A stretch of 64,000 nt of DNA, taken from positions 97,878,489 through 97,942,488 of the forward strand of contig CM077025.1 in NCBI GenBank assembly GCA_039090855.1, read 5' to 3'. Origin of the DNA: Macrothele yani (Eukaryota; Arthropoda; Arachnida; Araneae; Macrothelidae). Below are positions 33,517 to 45,336 of the stretch, in pieces. Every line of letters starts with the position of its first letter. Positions within the stretch are counted from its first letter, which is position 1. Below the pieces are notes generated by a model, which worked only from the letters and a program-made list of their open reading frames with translations, was not told the DNA's origin and made no database searches. The position numbers and the translations under genes were made by a program.

Positions 33517-33768
33517 TACACTGGTGTGCAAAAATTAAGGACGAAGGGGAGAAATTAGCATAACAGCGGAACGAGCAAGCAGAACGGACCGAAAAACCAC
33601 TCATGAGATAGACTAGGGTCCGGTACTGCAGGGCATGTGCATATGTGCAGCATGACGTGGAGGGGGGAGTGTCGGAAGGGTATAACGCACACGGGCGGCA
33701 ATTCGGTTAAAGTTATTGCACGGTGTACATCGGTTTGAACGACGTCGATTTGCTGCCACTGTGTGATA

Positions 33769-35037
33769 TGGCCAACAAGCAATCCAGTAGACGACATTTG
33801 GATGACTTTACCCGAGGTCGCGTCATTGGGAAGTTGGAAGAAGGTCGAAGTGTGACTAGTGTGGCCGAGGAGTTCGGGATCGCTCACAGTATCGTTTCAT
33901 GAGCTCGAAGAGCATTTCAAACGACGGGAACAGCTGTCCGAGAGTTTAGCAGTTGTAGTCCACGAGCAACCACGGCGGTGGACGACCGGTATATTGTCCT
34001 ACAGGTGAGAAGAGACACACGGCAGATAGTGGGAGAAATCGCAAGGCACGTGCAACAGAGGACTGGACGTCCGTTATCGCGTTTTACCGTGGCCAGGAGG
34101 CTGCACAAAGGTGGTCTATTTGCACGACGACCAGTACGGTGAGTGCCATGAAAACCTGCTCATCGGATTTCTGTGGTGCCAGGAACACAAGAATTGGACA
34201 CATCAGCAATGGGGTAGAGTTCTCTTTACGGATGAGAGCCGATTTAGTCTGGCGAGCGATTCTGGGCGCATACACATCTGGAGAGAGCAGGGAACACGCA
34301 ATCACACCTCCAACATCATCGAAAGGAACCGGTTTGGAGGTGGTGGATTTCTCGTTTGGGATATCATGCTTGGTAGCCGTACAAACCTCCACATCTTCCA
34401 AGGAGGTTCAGTCACTGGTGTCCGCTATTGTACCGAGGTTCTCCTGCCTCATGTGCGTCTGTTTAGAGGTGCTGTGGGTCCTGAGTTCCTTTTCATGGAG
34501 GAAAACGCTACACCTCATCGTACAGTGGCTGTCGCAGAGCTGTTGGAGAGTGAAGATATTATTATTATTATTTTTTATTGGATGTTTAACGACCACCATG
34601 TGCAACTCAATGGGCTATAAGCAGACGTCCGTCAGTAATTTAGGGCCACTGGTTCCAGGGAAGGGAGAGAGCCAGTGCCATAAGACAAACACAACATCCA
34701 TGCCTCACCGGGATTCGAACCCGGACCCCTTTCGGACGAATGATCAGGGGCTATCGCCTTAGACCACTGCGCCACCGGGGCGGCAAGTGAAGATATTCAA
34801 CGCATGGATTGGCCCGCAAGTACCCTGGACCTGAATCCAATCGAACACGTGTGGGACCTTCTCGGGAGACGCTTGGCAGCACGTCACCAGCAGCCAGCAA
34901 CGATTTCGCATCTGCGATTGGCGCTACAAGAGGAATGGGCCGCGATGCCTCAACAGCTCCTTGACAACCTCGTCCTCAGCATGGACAGACGTTGTAAATC
35001 CTGCAACGCAGTCAGGGGTGATCATATCCCCTACTAA
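33769..35037 (+). pseudogene. Tc1-like transposase, broken (copy 2)
   Basis: The N-terminal HTH (SRRHLDDFTRGRVIGKLEEG) ends at a TGA near 33900. A middle frame from 34111 has VLFTDESRFSLASDSGR (first Asp), and after the SINE the frame resumes with MDWPASTLDLNPIEHVWDLL (Glu) to the stop at 35037. The second Asp block is altered: MEENATPHRT stands where QDNAxPH is expected. It is clearly inactive. Confidence 0.88.
34561..34785 (-). mobile_element. SINE family A with 12-bp target duplication
   Basis: Flanked by exact direct repeats AGTGAAGATATT at 34549-34560 and 34786-34797. The sister Tc1 copy (about 31390) has the uninterrupted site. The SINE includes the whole tRNA-like head and a T run at its 3' end, so its boundaries are unambiguous. 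Confidence 0.97.
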
Positions 35038-35287
35038 AGACTGGATTTTTCTTGGCAGCCGCCTGTCACATGGACGTTTCTGTTTTCTGTCCAGTTGTGC
35101 TCGAAGCTACCTATTCAATAAAGCGCCTTTGTATCCTTTGGATTCCTTGTTTGGACGGTTTTGCTCACTTGTCCCATATTCTTACATCTTAGGGATCTTA
35201 TGGTATGATTTGAGTCGAAGTGAAGCGCTTCTGCACGACGTTACATTCGAAAAACCGTTTCGTCCTTAATTTTTGCACGCTAGTGTA

Positions 35288-36148
35288 TATTTCTTTCAAA
35301 GAAATAATTCTGAAGTGTTCTTATTAAGTAGACTACTTAAAACAGCGGGAAAAGGTTGTGTGAGAAAAAGTCTCACGCGTTACTACTGGCGTTGTTAATC
35401 GTGAAGCGAAAAAAGACGGGTTGAACAATTTTTCTCATTGTTTGAATTTCCCCGTCCTATGATTGTTTTATGGAGCATGCGTGATGTGATGTGTGTGAAT
35501 AAACCGATAAATAAATAAATAAATAGTTAGTGTTTTGCCCAAATATGGTGGCTGGAGGAGAGTAAAGAGCGGAAAAGAAAGAGGTTTTCGTGTATAAATG
35601 AAGTGTAATTTTTTAATTTTTTTTTTAATTATGATTTCTTAAATTCCCATGGAGAAAGAATGGAATTACAATGGCGATATTTTTGGTCTTTCTTACACTC
35701 TGTGTGAAATCAAATCGGGGCAGTTCCTTCCAAGCCTTTCAAAGTTTATGGAGGTAAATTAAAAAAGCTGCTACCTTTTTAGCAAAAAAAAAAAAAAAAA
35801 AAATACTACAATATTAATAACAAAGAATAAAACCAAACAGCCATTTAAAAAAAAAAATCTGCCTTCAAGATCACTATGTCAAGTTATTTGTAGGTATGAA
35901 ATACGTAAATTGACTGATGCGAGTGTAGTTTATACATTTATTTACGTAAAACACATTGCATTTGATTCGCGTCACTCACTATACCACACCTAGCCACAGT
36001 TCGGTACATACTCGTACTATGTGGAATTAAATCATAACAACAAGCAATAAGATTTAAAAAAATTTGACATTAAGCGGTATTTAGGTAGGTGGATTAATGA
36101 ATGCTATTGTTGTAAAACTAATGAAAAAAGATGTGTGAGTCATAAAAG
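35288..36148. other. No gene recognised; simple repeats
   Basis: An AAAT microsatellite near 35505-35525 and A tracts near 35782-35802 and 35847-35857. Nothing else is supported. Confidence 0.6.
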
Positions 36149-36284
36149 TAAACACACAATCGAGTCACATTATTATGACCACCTCCTACTTTTGACGTCA
36201 ACAGCGCGTAGCCAATGAAAGAAGGCACGTGTCGTGAGCTGGCTTGGAGGGTATATAAGATGTGCTGTATGCGTTCTGAAAACA

Positions 36285-36600
36285 CGTGCCGCGGGTGGCC
36301 GAGTGGGCAACGTTGGTGACTGCCACGGGAAGGGCCTCAGGTTCGATCCCAGCAGGTACGAACGCTCGATCCACTAAATATTCGCCGTGCGTCGGATGGG
36401 CATGTTAAGCCGCCGGACTTCGGGTACTGCCCCCCCCCCGGTAATAAATAAGGACGTCTTCCTCCCCCTTTCTATTTCGCTTCCTTGTGACTTTCCTAAC
36501 GAGCAATCTAGCCCAAATCTCCTAGCTTCCTATTTCTAAGGGTTGTTTAAGACCTGGGGTCAGACACTCCCTTCCTAAAATCCTCTACATATGATCATGA
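36285..36600 (+). mobile_element. SINE family B (tRNA-Ser/Leu-like head) with 10-bp target duplication
   Basis: Direct repeats TCTGAAAACA flank it (36275-36284 and 36601-36610). The head has TGGCCGAGTGG (A box) and GGTTCGATCCC (B box). A C-rich tract and AGGGTTGTTTAAGACCTGGG follow. A truncated copy sits in the Polinton polymerase intron (59030-59215). Confidence 0.92.
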
Positions 36601-37639
36601 TCTGAAAACATATCACTCGTTACTGTCATGGATAAAAGGAGCGCTTTATCAGATTTGCAAAAAGGGATGATTATCGGCTTTCGGGCCAAGTGTGGTAGTA
36701 TTTCTGAAACAGCGCAGTATGTGAACTGTTCGGTTGCTGCTGTGGTTAAAGTGTATCGTGATTGAAAAAATGGCACCATTGCGAATAAGCGAAGTGGAAA
36801 CTGTAGAGCACCACGTGCCATTGATGTGAGAAGGTGAACGTCGGCTTCGAAGGTGCGTGAGGGCCAATCGACACGCCACAGTGGAGCAACTCACTGACCG
36901 AATGAACCAGGGGGGCTACCGGAAGTGTGTTTAAAGCGACAGTTCGGCAAACCCTGTTGCGTATGGGGCTCCGATGCAGACGGATGACCACTGCACCTAT
37001 GCTAACGAAAGTGCGTTGGCAGAAAAGGCTCACATTTGCACGACAGTATCGGAATTGGACCTCCCCTGATTGGCAAAGGATTGCCTTCTCCGATGAGTCA
37101 CGTTTTCTGCTTCATCGAACTGCAGGACGTTGGCGTATTAGGTGAGAAATATCGGAGAATCATTTCTGGAAGAACTCTTCAATCATTTCTCGAAGAACAC
37201 AAGCTCGTGGGGGCAGCGTTATGGTTTTCGTGGTATTCCGCGGGTCCACTCATGCCTGTGCTAGGCACTGTGAACCGAATTCGTTATGAATCCATCTTTG
37301 CAGACCACGTATACACCCCATACAGGCTGATTGTCTTCCCTTGGGCGGATGGTGTCTTCCAGGATGACAATACGGCTAGAAATGTCCGAGAGTGGTTGGA
37401 AGAGCACGATGAAGATTTCAAACTACTTTCCTGGTCCCCTAATTCTCCAGATTCAAACCCAATTGAGCAACTGTGGGACCACCTCGATCGTGTTGTTCGC
37501 TCTGCACTGTAAAAAAATTTCTGAAATTCACGGACAACTGTCCGTCATTTCTTTCGTTAATTAACGAAGCATGTTTCTGATACTACCTTTCCGTGAAATG
37601 ACGGAAAAAAATCTGAATTTAACGGACTTTTCATACCAC

Positions 37640-38190
37640 GGGAGAATTCTGAATTTTCAGAAACCTTTCCGCAGTTTCTTTTTTATATTAACGGTAAATT
37701 ACCGTTTTAGAGATCTGTTAACGGAAAATTCGGAATTTTGAGAAACCTTTCCGCAGTTTCTTTCTTATATTAATGGTAAATTACCATTTTAGAGATCTGT
37801 TAACGGAAAATTCTAAATTTTCAGAAACCTTTCCGCAGTTTCTTTCTTATATTAACGGTAAATTACCGTTTTAGAGATCTGTTAACGGAAAATTCGGAAT
37901 TTTCAGAACCTTTCCGCAGTTTCTTTCTTATATTAACGGTAAATTACCGTTTTAGAGATCTGTTAACGGAAAATTCGGAATTTTCAGAAACCTTTCCGCA
38001 GTTTCTTTCTTATATTAACGGTAAATTACCGTTTTAGAGATCTGTTTACGGAAAATTCTGAATTTTCAGAACCTTTCCGCAGTTTCTTTCTTATATTAAC
38101 GGTATATTACCGTTTTAGAGATCTGTTAACGGAAAATTCTGAATTTTCAGAAACCTTTCCGCAATTCCTTTCGTATATGAACGGAAAATC
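37640..38190. repeat. 82-bp tandem array, about seven units, each with a palindrome
   Basis: CCTTTCCGCAGTTTCTTTC recurs at 37666, 37748, 37830, 37911, 37993, 38074 and 38156, a period of 81-82 bp. Each unit carries the palindrome AACGGTAAATTACCGTT and the block TTAACGGAAAATTC. Such arrays are typical subterminal repeats of CACTA-like elements. Confidence 0.95.
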
Positions 38191-38795
38191 TCCGTTCGCA
38201 CTTTTTCCGTATCCGTATGACGAGAAATTTCCTCTAATACTAGCGATTCGTAAAAATACTTGAGGTTTGATTGACTTTCAGATTTCAATCGTCTGTCGAA
38301 TTTTGAAGTTCCGTAGCGAGATCGAATATTGTGGATAGCATATCACATAGATTTTGTTTGTTTTTTTGTGCCCCAGGATATTTCTCCTTTCCCCTATTTG
38401 GTGCACCAGCTACTTATTATATATTGTTTTACTGTAAGAAACCGGGTACTTATTGTACAGATGATTATACGATGTTTGACGATGTTTGTGTATCAGTCTT
38501 TGAACAACTTAAGACAAAAGCTATTATAGCTATCGAGAGTAAATTTCATATTTAGTTTTTTAGTGTGTGTGAAATAATACTATAAAAAGTACATTTCACC
38601 TTTTTTAAAAATAAATCAGTCATTGTCAGTTTAAAAAACAATAATGTTGCAAAGCAATTTGTTGCTTCGAAAAACCACGATGAAAAATGCTTAATATTTG
38701 AAAAGTCCTCCTATAGGGAAAAAAATAGATTAGAAACCAATTCAGAAAAATAAAAAAGCGCCAACAGAAAACAAAATGACTAAATCACTCACATT

Positions 38796-40073
38796 CAATC
38801 ACAAAAACTTATGGTAGCAATTTTAAAAGCACGATAATTAAAACACTACGCAGGCTTCCGATGAAGTGAAGAACTTATTTAGAGTATAAGTTAAAAGATT
38901 AAAAATAAAGTCATAAGAACTTTCGGTCTTCCTAAAGACCATCATCAGATGGAAGTACTGAAGGAACATTTTTGGTTGGGAAGACATATAAGTAACTTAC
39001 AGGCGTGACGTACAGAACAGGTGATCATGTCGTCAATCCAGATATGATGATTTTAAATCGATATATGAATACATACAATCAAATGGTCAAATTATCAAAC
39101 CTTAACATACAAGACAAGTAAGACGTAGAAAAAGAGGAAATGAATGAAGTAAGGCAAATACAGAAAATAAGGAGGCAATCTTACGCTATTTACCTACAAT
39201 AACAGGATAATATGTTGGGGTTTTTTGTTTTTTTGTTTTTTTTGTATATATATTAAATATTTTCATTTTCTACAACTGGAGAGGAAAGTTTTAATAGTTG
39301 TGTTAAAAGGTTTTGGTATGTAGACTGGAGTATTGTCATTACAACATGAAGTTCCATGTTCAGCAATTATCAAACTTTCGGTGAATAATAAGGAGGAGAT
39401 AGTACGTAGCGGTGTAATGATCTTTGCCACTTTCAATATTCACCGAAAGTTTGATAATTGCTTTCATTATTCACCGAAAGTTTGATAATTGCTGAACATG
39501 GAACTTCATGTTGTAATGACAGTACTGGTCTACATACCAAAACCTTGGACACAACTATTAAAACTTTCCTCCAGTTGTAGAGAATGAAAATATTTAATAT
39601 ATATAAAAAAAAAAAAAAAAAAAACAACAACATATTATCCGGTTATTGTAGGTAAGTTGCGTAAGATTGCCTCCTTATTTTTTGTATTTGCCTTACTTCA
39701 TTCATTTACTCTTTTTCTACGTGTTACTTGTCTTCTATGTTAAGTTTCTGATAATTTGACCATTTGATTGTATGTATTCATATATCGATTTAAAATCATC
39801 ATATCTGGACTGACGACATGATCACCTGTTCTGTACGTCACGCCTGTAAGTTACTTATATGTCTTCCCAACCAAAAATGTTCCTTCAGTACTTCCATCTG
39901 ATGATGGTCTTTAGGAAGACCGAAAGTTCTTAAGACTTTATTTTTAATCTTTTAACTTTAAATAAGTTCTTCACTTAATCGGAAGCCTGCGTAGTGTTTT
40001 AATTATCGTGCTTTTAAGTTTGCTACCTTAAGTTTTTGCGATTGACTCATTCCGCACGAGAACCTGATATCTT
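38796..40073. mobile_element. 1.28-kb foldback element flanked by 13-bp direct repeats
   Basis: Two arms of roughly 600 bp are near-identical inverted copies (left CTACGCAGGCTTCCGATGAA, right TAATCGGAAGCCTGCGTAG). They meet around 39370-39480 at an inner palindrome TCAAACTTTCGGTGAATAAT. AATCACTCACATT lies on both sides (38783-38795 and 40074-40086) as a likely target duplication. Each arm carries CTGATGATGGTC, a hairpin and GACCGAAAG, resembling the pseudo-LTRs of Penelope-like elements. Confidence 0.75.
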
Positions 40074-40841
40074 AATCACTCACATTAATGACAAAAACAA
40101 AATTTCTTTGTCTTGCGATTCGTTTTATGACATACTTGAGGTTGGTTTCCGAGTGTTTGTGGATTAGTTGGTAAAGGCACAAGTTGCCTGTCCGGCGCGC
40201 TATAACGTCGGGTGCTCGATCCTGACCGCTGCCGGTAAGAGCTGTGCAGGTTTGTTGATCTTGCGGAATTTCAATTAAAGTACGGAAAAACCAGAAATGG
40301 ATTTTTCTGAAATAAACGGAATTTCTGTCTACGGAAATATCTGTGAAAATACGGAAGTTAAAATGATCGGGCACTTTGAAAAACGGAAATTTCTGAAAAA
40401 CACGGATACCTACCGGCAACTTTGCTGCACGTTATATTTTCAGAAATTTTCCGTGAATTCACACCACTTATTTTTTACAGTGTGTGGATCCTCCACCATG
40501 CACCCTCCAGCCGCTGTACTGCAGTCATCATGGCTCCACATACCTGTGAACATTTTCCAGCACCTTACTGGCACTCCCAGCCCGCTTAGCTGCTGTCCGC
40601 GCTGCACACTGCGGTTACTCTGGATATTAGCTGGTGGTCACAATAATGTGACTCGTCCGTGTATTTACTAAACTGTGGCGGGTGCAACAGTAAGTATTTC
40701 GACTGTTTAGTTTTTTAAAAACAATATGTATTATTATTAAATATCATCTACGTTTAGACGAACGTAAGAAACGACCCTGACACCGATGAAATGTAATGTG
40801 GTTACGAAAATCCATCTGCACATGCGCAATCTAAAAACTGA

Positions 40842-41397
40842 TTTTTTTTTTTTTTTTTTTTTTTTGGTTGAAGGACCACCGAGAGCAACTCAGTGATGGG
40901 ATATAAGTAATCACCCGTCCCTAATTCAGAGCCACTGGTTCCAGGGAAGGGAGGCAGCCTGTGCCGTAAGACATACACAACATCCAATTTTATTTTTATT
41001 TTTGATTGGAGGTTTAACGACCAGCGTGAGCAAATCAATGGGCTATAAGCAGTCGCCCGTCCCTAATTTAGGGTCACTGGTTCCAGGGAAGGGAGAGAGC
41101 CAGTGCCGTAAGACAAACACAACATCCATGCCTCACCGGGATTCGAACCCGAACTCATCTCGGACGAATTGTCATAAGCCAGCGCTACGCCACCGGGGCG
41201 GCAACAATGTGACTTTTTTTTTTTTTTTTTTTTGAGTGAAGGTTTAAGGACCACCGTGAGGAACTCAATGGGCCCGTCCCTAATTTAAGGCCACTGGTTA
41301 TAGTGCAGAGAAGGGAGAGAGAGCCAGTGCCGTAAGACCAACACAACATCAAGGCCTCACCGGGATTCAATCCCGCACCCTACTCGGACGAATGGTC
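40842..41397 (-). mobile_element. Cluster of three SINE family A copies
   Basis: Copy 1 (about 40842-40988, 5' part missing), copy 2 (about 40989-41203, complete) and copy 3 (about 41214-41397). Each starts with a T run and GGTTTAA(C/G)GACCA and carries the GTTCCAGGGAAGGGAG-type body. The copies differ from each other, so they are successive insertions rather than one tandem duplication. Confidence 0.85.
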
Positions 41398-42359
41398 ATA
41401 AGAATCTCACTTCAAGATAGAAAGAAAAACTGGATCGTAAGTGTTTTAGTGAGGGGGACTGGTGACTTTTGGTTTAGGATATCTACAGGTTACAACCCCA
41501 ATGTGTTACACATCAATTTAAAGTTCTTGTCAATAGCATATAACACTCTTTGGGAAATAGTGTCGAGAAAAAGCCAAATGTCGCTATACGACGCATACTT
41601 TATTATTGTTGGGAAAAACGCATTGCATCAAAATGCATTTTTGTAATGGCTTTTATCACATTTATCTTCAGGTTCTCGTAATTTATGCAGGTTGCAATGA
41701 GATACTGTTACGTTTATGCCAAACATGATGAAGTAATCTTCGGCGATAGTTTAATAAAATATAGTATAACGTTACCCTTTTTCGTGTGCGAGATTGGTGT
41801 TACGCTATCTCTAAAACAATGACTGAGGAAATTTTGAACTAAATGAGAATACGATGCAATGGTGCACGGGATAGCTCAGATTAAGGTTTTACGGCCAGAC
41901 GAAACATATACAGAAGTCAAACTTACATTTCACCTTTTATTGGTTCAGCACAGTAGGTGAAATCCAAAGTACAACACTGCGAGTAGCTGATTTTAATCGT
42001 TTCCCGGGCCTCTTTCGGAAACACTTGATCAAAGACAGAGAAGGGTGCTAATTGCACCTGATCAAAAAGGTGAGGCTACAAAATTGCCAAAAACGATGTC
42101 TGCAAATGGTTTTCTCCATTGCGATATCTTTGGAGATGAAAACCCAAAAATACGCCTGGAAAGCGCCTTCAGTATAATCTAATACTTTCTGACTATAGAG
42201 GAAATGAATAAAACTTTCCCAGGCTCGAAGACAAAGAGAAAGGAACACGAGGCAAAAGAAATGTTACGAATGAGATTTAGTACCTTTGCCAAAAAATCTT
42301 AAATTAAATCCCCGTAACAGAATAAAGAATTTTGTATCAGCGAAAAAGTCACTGTTCTG
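41398..42359. other. No gene recognised; one repeat fragment
   Basis: A fragment at 41890-41930 matches 16610-16660 (CAGACGAAACAT, ACAGAAGTCAAACTTAC). The rest is AT-rich without recognisable features. Confidence 0.55.
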
Positions 42360-42545
42360 TTGGAAATAAAATTCTTTAAAATAAATTTAGGCCAACATGC
42401 ACGTTCATAGCCCCAGGGGATTGCGGGAGGCAATCCCAAGCCTTGTGACGATACTTAGGGCCCCCAGGGGATATCGGAGGGTTGCAAGAGTCGATGCGGT
42501 CACTTCTCAAGAAAGGGAGCGAAGTGACCTTCACCTCGCGGATTA
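42360..42545 (+). repeat. Dispersed repeat, second copy of 7044-7195
   Basis: Matches 7044-7195 in inverted orientation: GGAAATAAAATT, AATTTAGGCCAACATGCACG, CAGGGGATATCGGAGGGTTG, GCGGATTAGATGAACCC. The class is unknown; a related CCCCAGGGGAT motif is tandemly repeated here. Confidence 0.65.
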
Positions 42546-42991
42546 GATGAACCCCCAGAAGGTCACGTGACCTTGGTATCCACGGATAAAGGTGAAACCC
42601 AAAGAGGTGAGAGGGTGGTTGGACTGGTCAAGACGACAGCTCGGGAGTTGAGGTCTAGTAGCAGCGAGAGACAGACGGAGTTGAGTTCGAGTGACGGTGG
42701 GTGACAGTTGAGTACGGAGGTTTTTTAGTGCTGAAGCGGGGGAGCGATATATACGGATATGAGAGGACACAGATGAGAGATTCCAGCCTCATGGAAATTC
42801 CAGATAAGCTATTTTTCCCTTTTCCCTGTTATTGCATGTACTTGCTTTAATTTATTCATAACCCTACTTAGAGCACGTGGCGTGTGTAATGGTCATGATC
42901 AAACAATGAAAACCCAGTTAGCTAGGTAAAACATTTAAGTAAAGCATAGGAGAAAAGGAACTAAAAGTAAAATAAATAACTAAGCATTGCA

Positions 42992-43036
<45 letters not shown>
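42546..43036. repeat. Unassigned DNA ending in a (TA)n microsatellite
   Basis: No gene is seen in 42546-42990. A TA dinucleotide run fills about 42994-43036, immediately before the RTE 5' end. Confidence 0.7.
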
Positions 43037-43039
<3 letters not shown>

Positions 43040-43041
<2 letters not shown>

Positions 43042-45336
43042 GGATGTAAGGTCCGGTGATGCGTAACATCACAACCTCTCCTTGACAAATGTCAACCCCG
43101 TCTTCTCGTGGTGCATCCTGTTCCCACTAAAGGGGCTCTGACGACCGCAAATAGCGGTATAACTATACCATCGGGATTAGAAGAAATGCTATCCCACACT
43201 CACCAGCCCGCTTGGCCAGCGTGGTGAGTTATGGCCAAACCCCTCCAAAATGACTCCACAACTTAAATCTTGGCCCTCAGTCTCCGGCAGCTGGAATGTA
43301 CCTGGCCAAGGCAGCGGCCAGTGCGACATGAAGGCAGAGGGTGCCAAGAATCCCCGGAGGACCGGACTAGGCTGCCATCTGATGCTGACCTTGGCTACGT
43401 ATAATGGACGCTCCTTATCTTCTGATTCAAGGCTTCTTGAATTGGAAAGGAACTACAAAGGATCAAGTGGGACATCGTCGGGCTAAGTGAGGTAAGGAGA
43501 AAAAGAGAAAATCTCATTGAACTGAAAAGTGGACATCTCTTCTAATATCGTGGGACAGATACTGGCAGAACTAGTGGTTTCGGATTTATAATAAACAAGA
43601 AACTGAAGGATAAAGTTGTAGAAGTTGAAAGTTCCTCTGACAGAGCTTCATGACTAGTTATCCAACTCTCGAGAAGATACCAGGCTCAGATTATTCAAAC
43701 TTATGCACCAACCACAAGTCATCCTGAAAAAGAAATTGAAGAATTTTATGAGGAAATTCGTCATCTATATAATAAAGGTAAGCAACACTTGAAGATACTT
43801 ATGGGAGATTTCAATGCAAAAATAGGGCAACAGCAACAGAATGAAACTTCAATAGGTAAATTCGGTCACGGCAACAGAAACCAGCGTGGAAATACTCTCG
43901 TAGAGTTTGCAGAGGCAGAAGGGTTTTTCATCTTGAACTCCTTTTTCAAGAAAAAGCCATACAGGAAATGGACATGGAGACATCCAAATGGTACGGCAAG
44001 TGAAATTGATTTTATTATGTATAACAAAAAATTCGTCATAGAAGACTGCAGTGTGCTAAACAAGTTCAACACAGGTAGTGACCATAGATTGTTGAGATGT
44101 ACGATGCACCTCAACACTAAACTCGAACGTGGCAAGCTCATAAGACAAACAAAATGTATTGACATAACCAACCTTAAAAAACACCATAATACCTTCAAGT
44201 TGGAACTGACGAACAGATTTTCTGGTTTAAAAGGCCTAACATCGGAAGAAGTGGATATTTCTATAGTTAACAGAAAAGTAACCAAAGCTCTTATGGAAAC
44301 AGCAACAAAATTAACTGGGTCTAAGAACAAGTTGCATGTGAACAAATTATCAGGAAAAACTAAATGTTGATGCAAAAGAGAAGAAAGAGGAGGACAACTA
44401 AAGAAGATGTGACTTCCAAAGTGGAATATATAGAGCTATGCAAGACAGTACGAAAAAATATCACTGAAGACGTAAGGAAATTCAACTGTGAACTAGTGAG
44501 GAAAACAATTGAAAACAACCAAAGCCTAAAGATAGCAAAGGGACATCTCAGTAAGGGAAGAAAACAGATTATGAAACTGAGAAAAGAAGATGGTTCTGTA
44601 ACAAGAAATAGAGGCGAAATTTTGACAAGAGTGAAAGATTCCTACTCCAAATTATATGATAGGGATGATACATGTACTCCAGACATCATGAAAGATACCA
44701 GTACCAGAGTTCCTCCAGTCCTTCCAGCAGAAGTTGCACATGCAATCAAGAACATAAAGCGGGGGAAAGCTCCAGGAGAAGATGGAATTACTGTAGACAT
44801 CATACAAGAAGCAAGTGGAGAAATCGAAACAGTACTCGCCCAAATTTTCACTCGATGCCTTTATGAAGGGAAAATTCCTGAGGATTGGAACAACGCTACA
44901 ATGATCCTGCTACATAAGAAAGGTGACATTGAGGATCTCAGGAACTACAGACCTATCAGCCTCCTATCAGTGGTTTATAAAATCTTCACTAAAGTTCTTT
45001 CACACCGCTTGAAGGTAACACTGGACATGGCTCAACCGAGAGAACAAGCTGGATTCAGGAGTGGCTACAGCACAATAGATCATATTCACGTATTGAGAGA
45101 ACTAATTGAAAGAGCGAGGGAATATGAACTTCCATTGTGCATGGCTTTTATCGATTATGAAAAAATTCGGTGAAACCATCAGCAGTTACAATGGCTCTGA
45201 AATCCTACGGTATTAAAGATGCCTATAATAATATTATTAATAACATCTATGAAAATGCAAGTGCAAAGATTCGGCTGTTTGAAAATACAGCACACATAAA
45301 AATTGGAAAGGGAGTGAGACAAGGTGACACCATATC
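43040..45336 (+). pseudogene. RTE-clade retrotransposon, 5' portion (endonuclease plus RT), interrupted by the Polinton
   Basis: After a 5' leader of about 350 bp, an apurinic-endonuclease-like domain is read with frame breaks: ATYNGRSLS, GLSEVRRKRE, QTYAPTTSH, LMGDFNAKIG, SEIDFIMYNK and GSDHRLLRC, all expected catalytic blocks. A linker leads to the RT domain, with NYRPISLLSVVYKI, MAFIDYEK (motif A) and GVRQGDT. A deletion of about 10 bp after IDYEK breaks motif A. The element stops at the Polinton insertion (target CATATC at 45331-45336) and resumes at 61391. Confidence 0.92.
45331..45336. repeat. Left target-site duplication of the Polinton (CATATC)
   Basis: CATATC precedes the left terminus and is repeated after the right terminus. 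The uninterrupted RTE copy at 5281-5300 has a single CATATC at this position, proving the insertion point. Confidence 0.97.

Larger units (their letters stand above)
33519..35285 (+). mobile_element. Tc1-like element, copy 2, interrupted by a SINE
   Basis: Starts CACTGGTGTGCAAAAATTAAG after TA (33517-33518) and ends CTTAATTTTTGCACGCTAGTG before TA (35286-35287). It contains a transposase pseudogene split by a SINE A insertion at 34561-34785. Without the SINE the element is about 1.53 kb, comparable to copy 1. Confidence 0.9.
37505..40482. mobile_element. CACTG-ended non-autonomous DNA element (CMC/EnSpm-like)
   Basis: The ends are CACTGTAAAAAAATTTCTG and, inverted, CACTGTAAAAAATAAGTGG. The flanking Tc1 sequence is continuous if one TG is removed, suggesting a 2-bp duplication. 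CACTR-type ends with 2-3-bp duplications fit the CMC/EnSpm superfamily. No transposase is visible; it contains an 82-bp tandem array and a nested foldback. Confidence 0.65.
36629..40500 (+). pseudogene. Tc1-like transposase, split and frameshifted
   Basis: The N-terminus reads LSDLQKGMIIGFRAKCGSIS (HTH) and stops at 36765. A frame from 36927 contains ATVRQTLLRMGLRCRRM and AFSDESRFLLHRTAGRW (first Asp). Shifted frames give the second Asp region (GVFQDDN near 37360) and DSNPIEQLWDHLDRV (Glu near 37460). The coding sequence is then cut at 37504 and resumes after 40483. Confidence 0.88.
36151..40665 (+). mobile_element. Tc1-like element carrying two nested insertions
   Basis: The ends are AACACACAATCGAGTCACAT and its inverted match (GAGTCACATTATTGTGACCACC read inward from the right), flanked by TA at 36149-36150 and 40666-40667. 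A SINE B lies at 36285-36600 and a CACTG-ended element at 37505-40482. The original element would be about 1.2 kb. Confidence 0.88.

Noticed and set aside
42994..43036. Regulatory TATA region for the RTE
   Set aside because: It is a TA-dinucleotide microsatellite; RTE elements are not expected to use an upstream TATA promoter.
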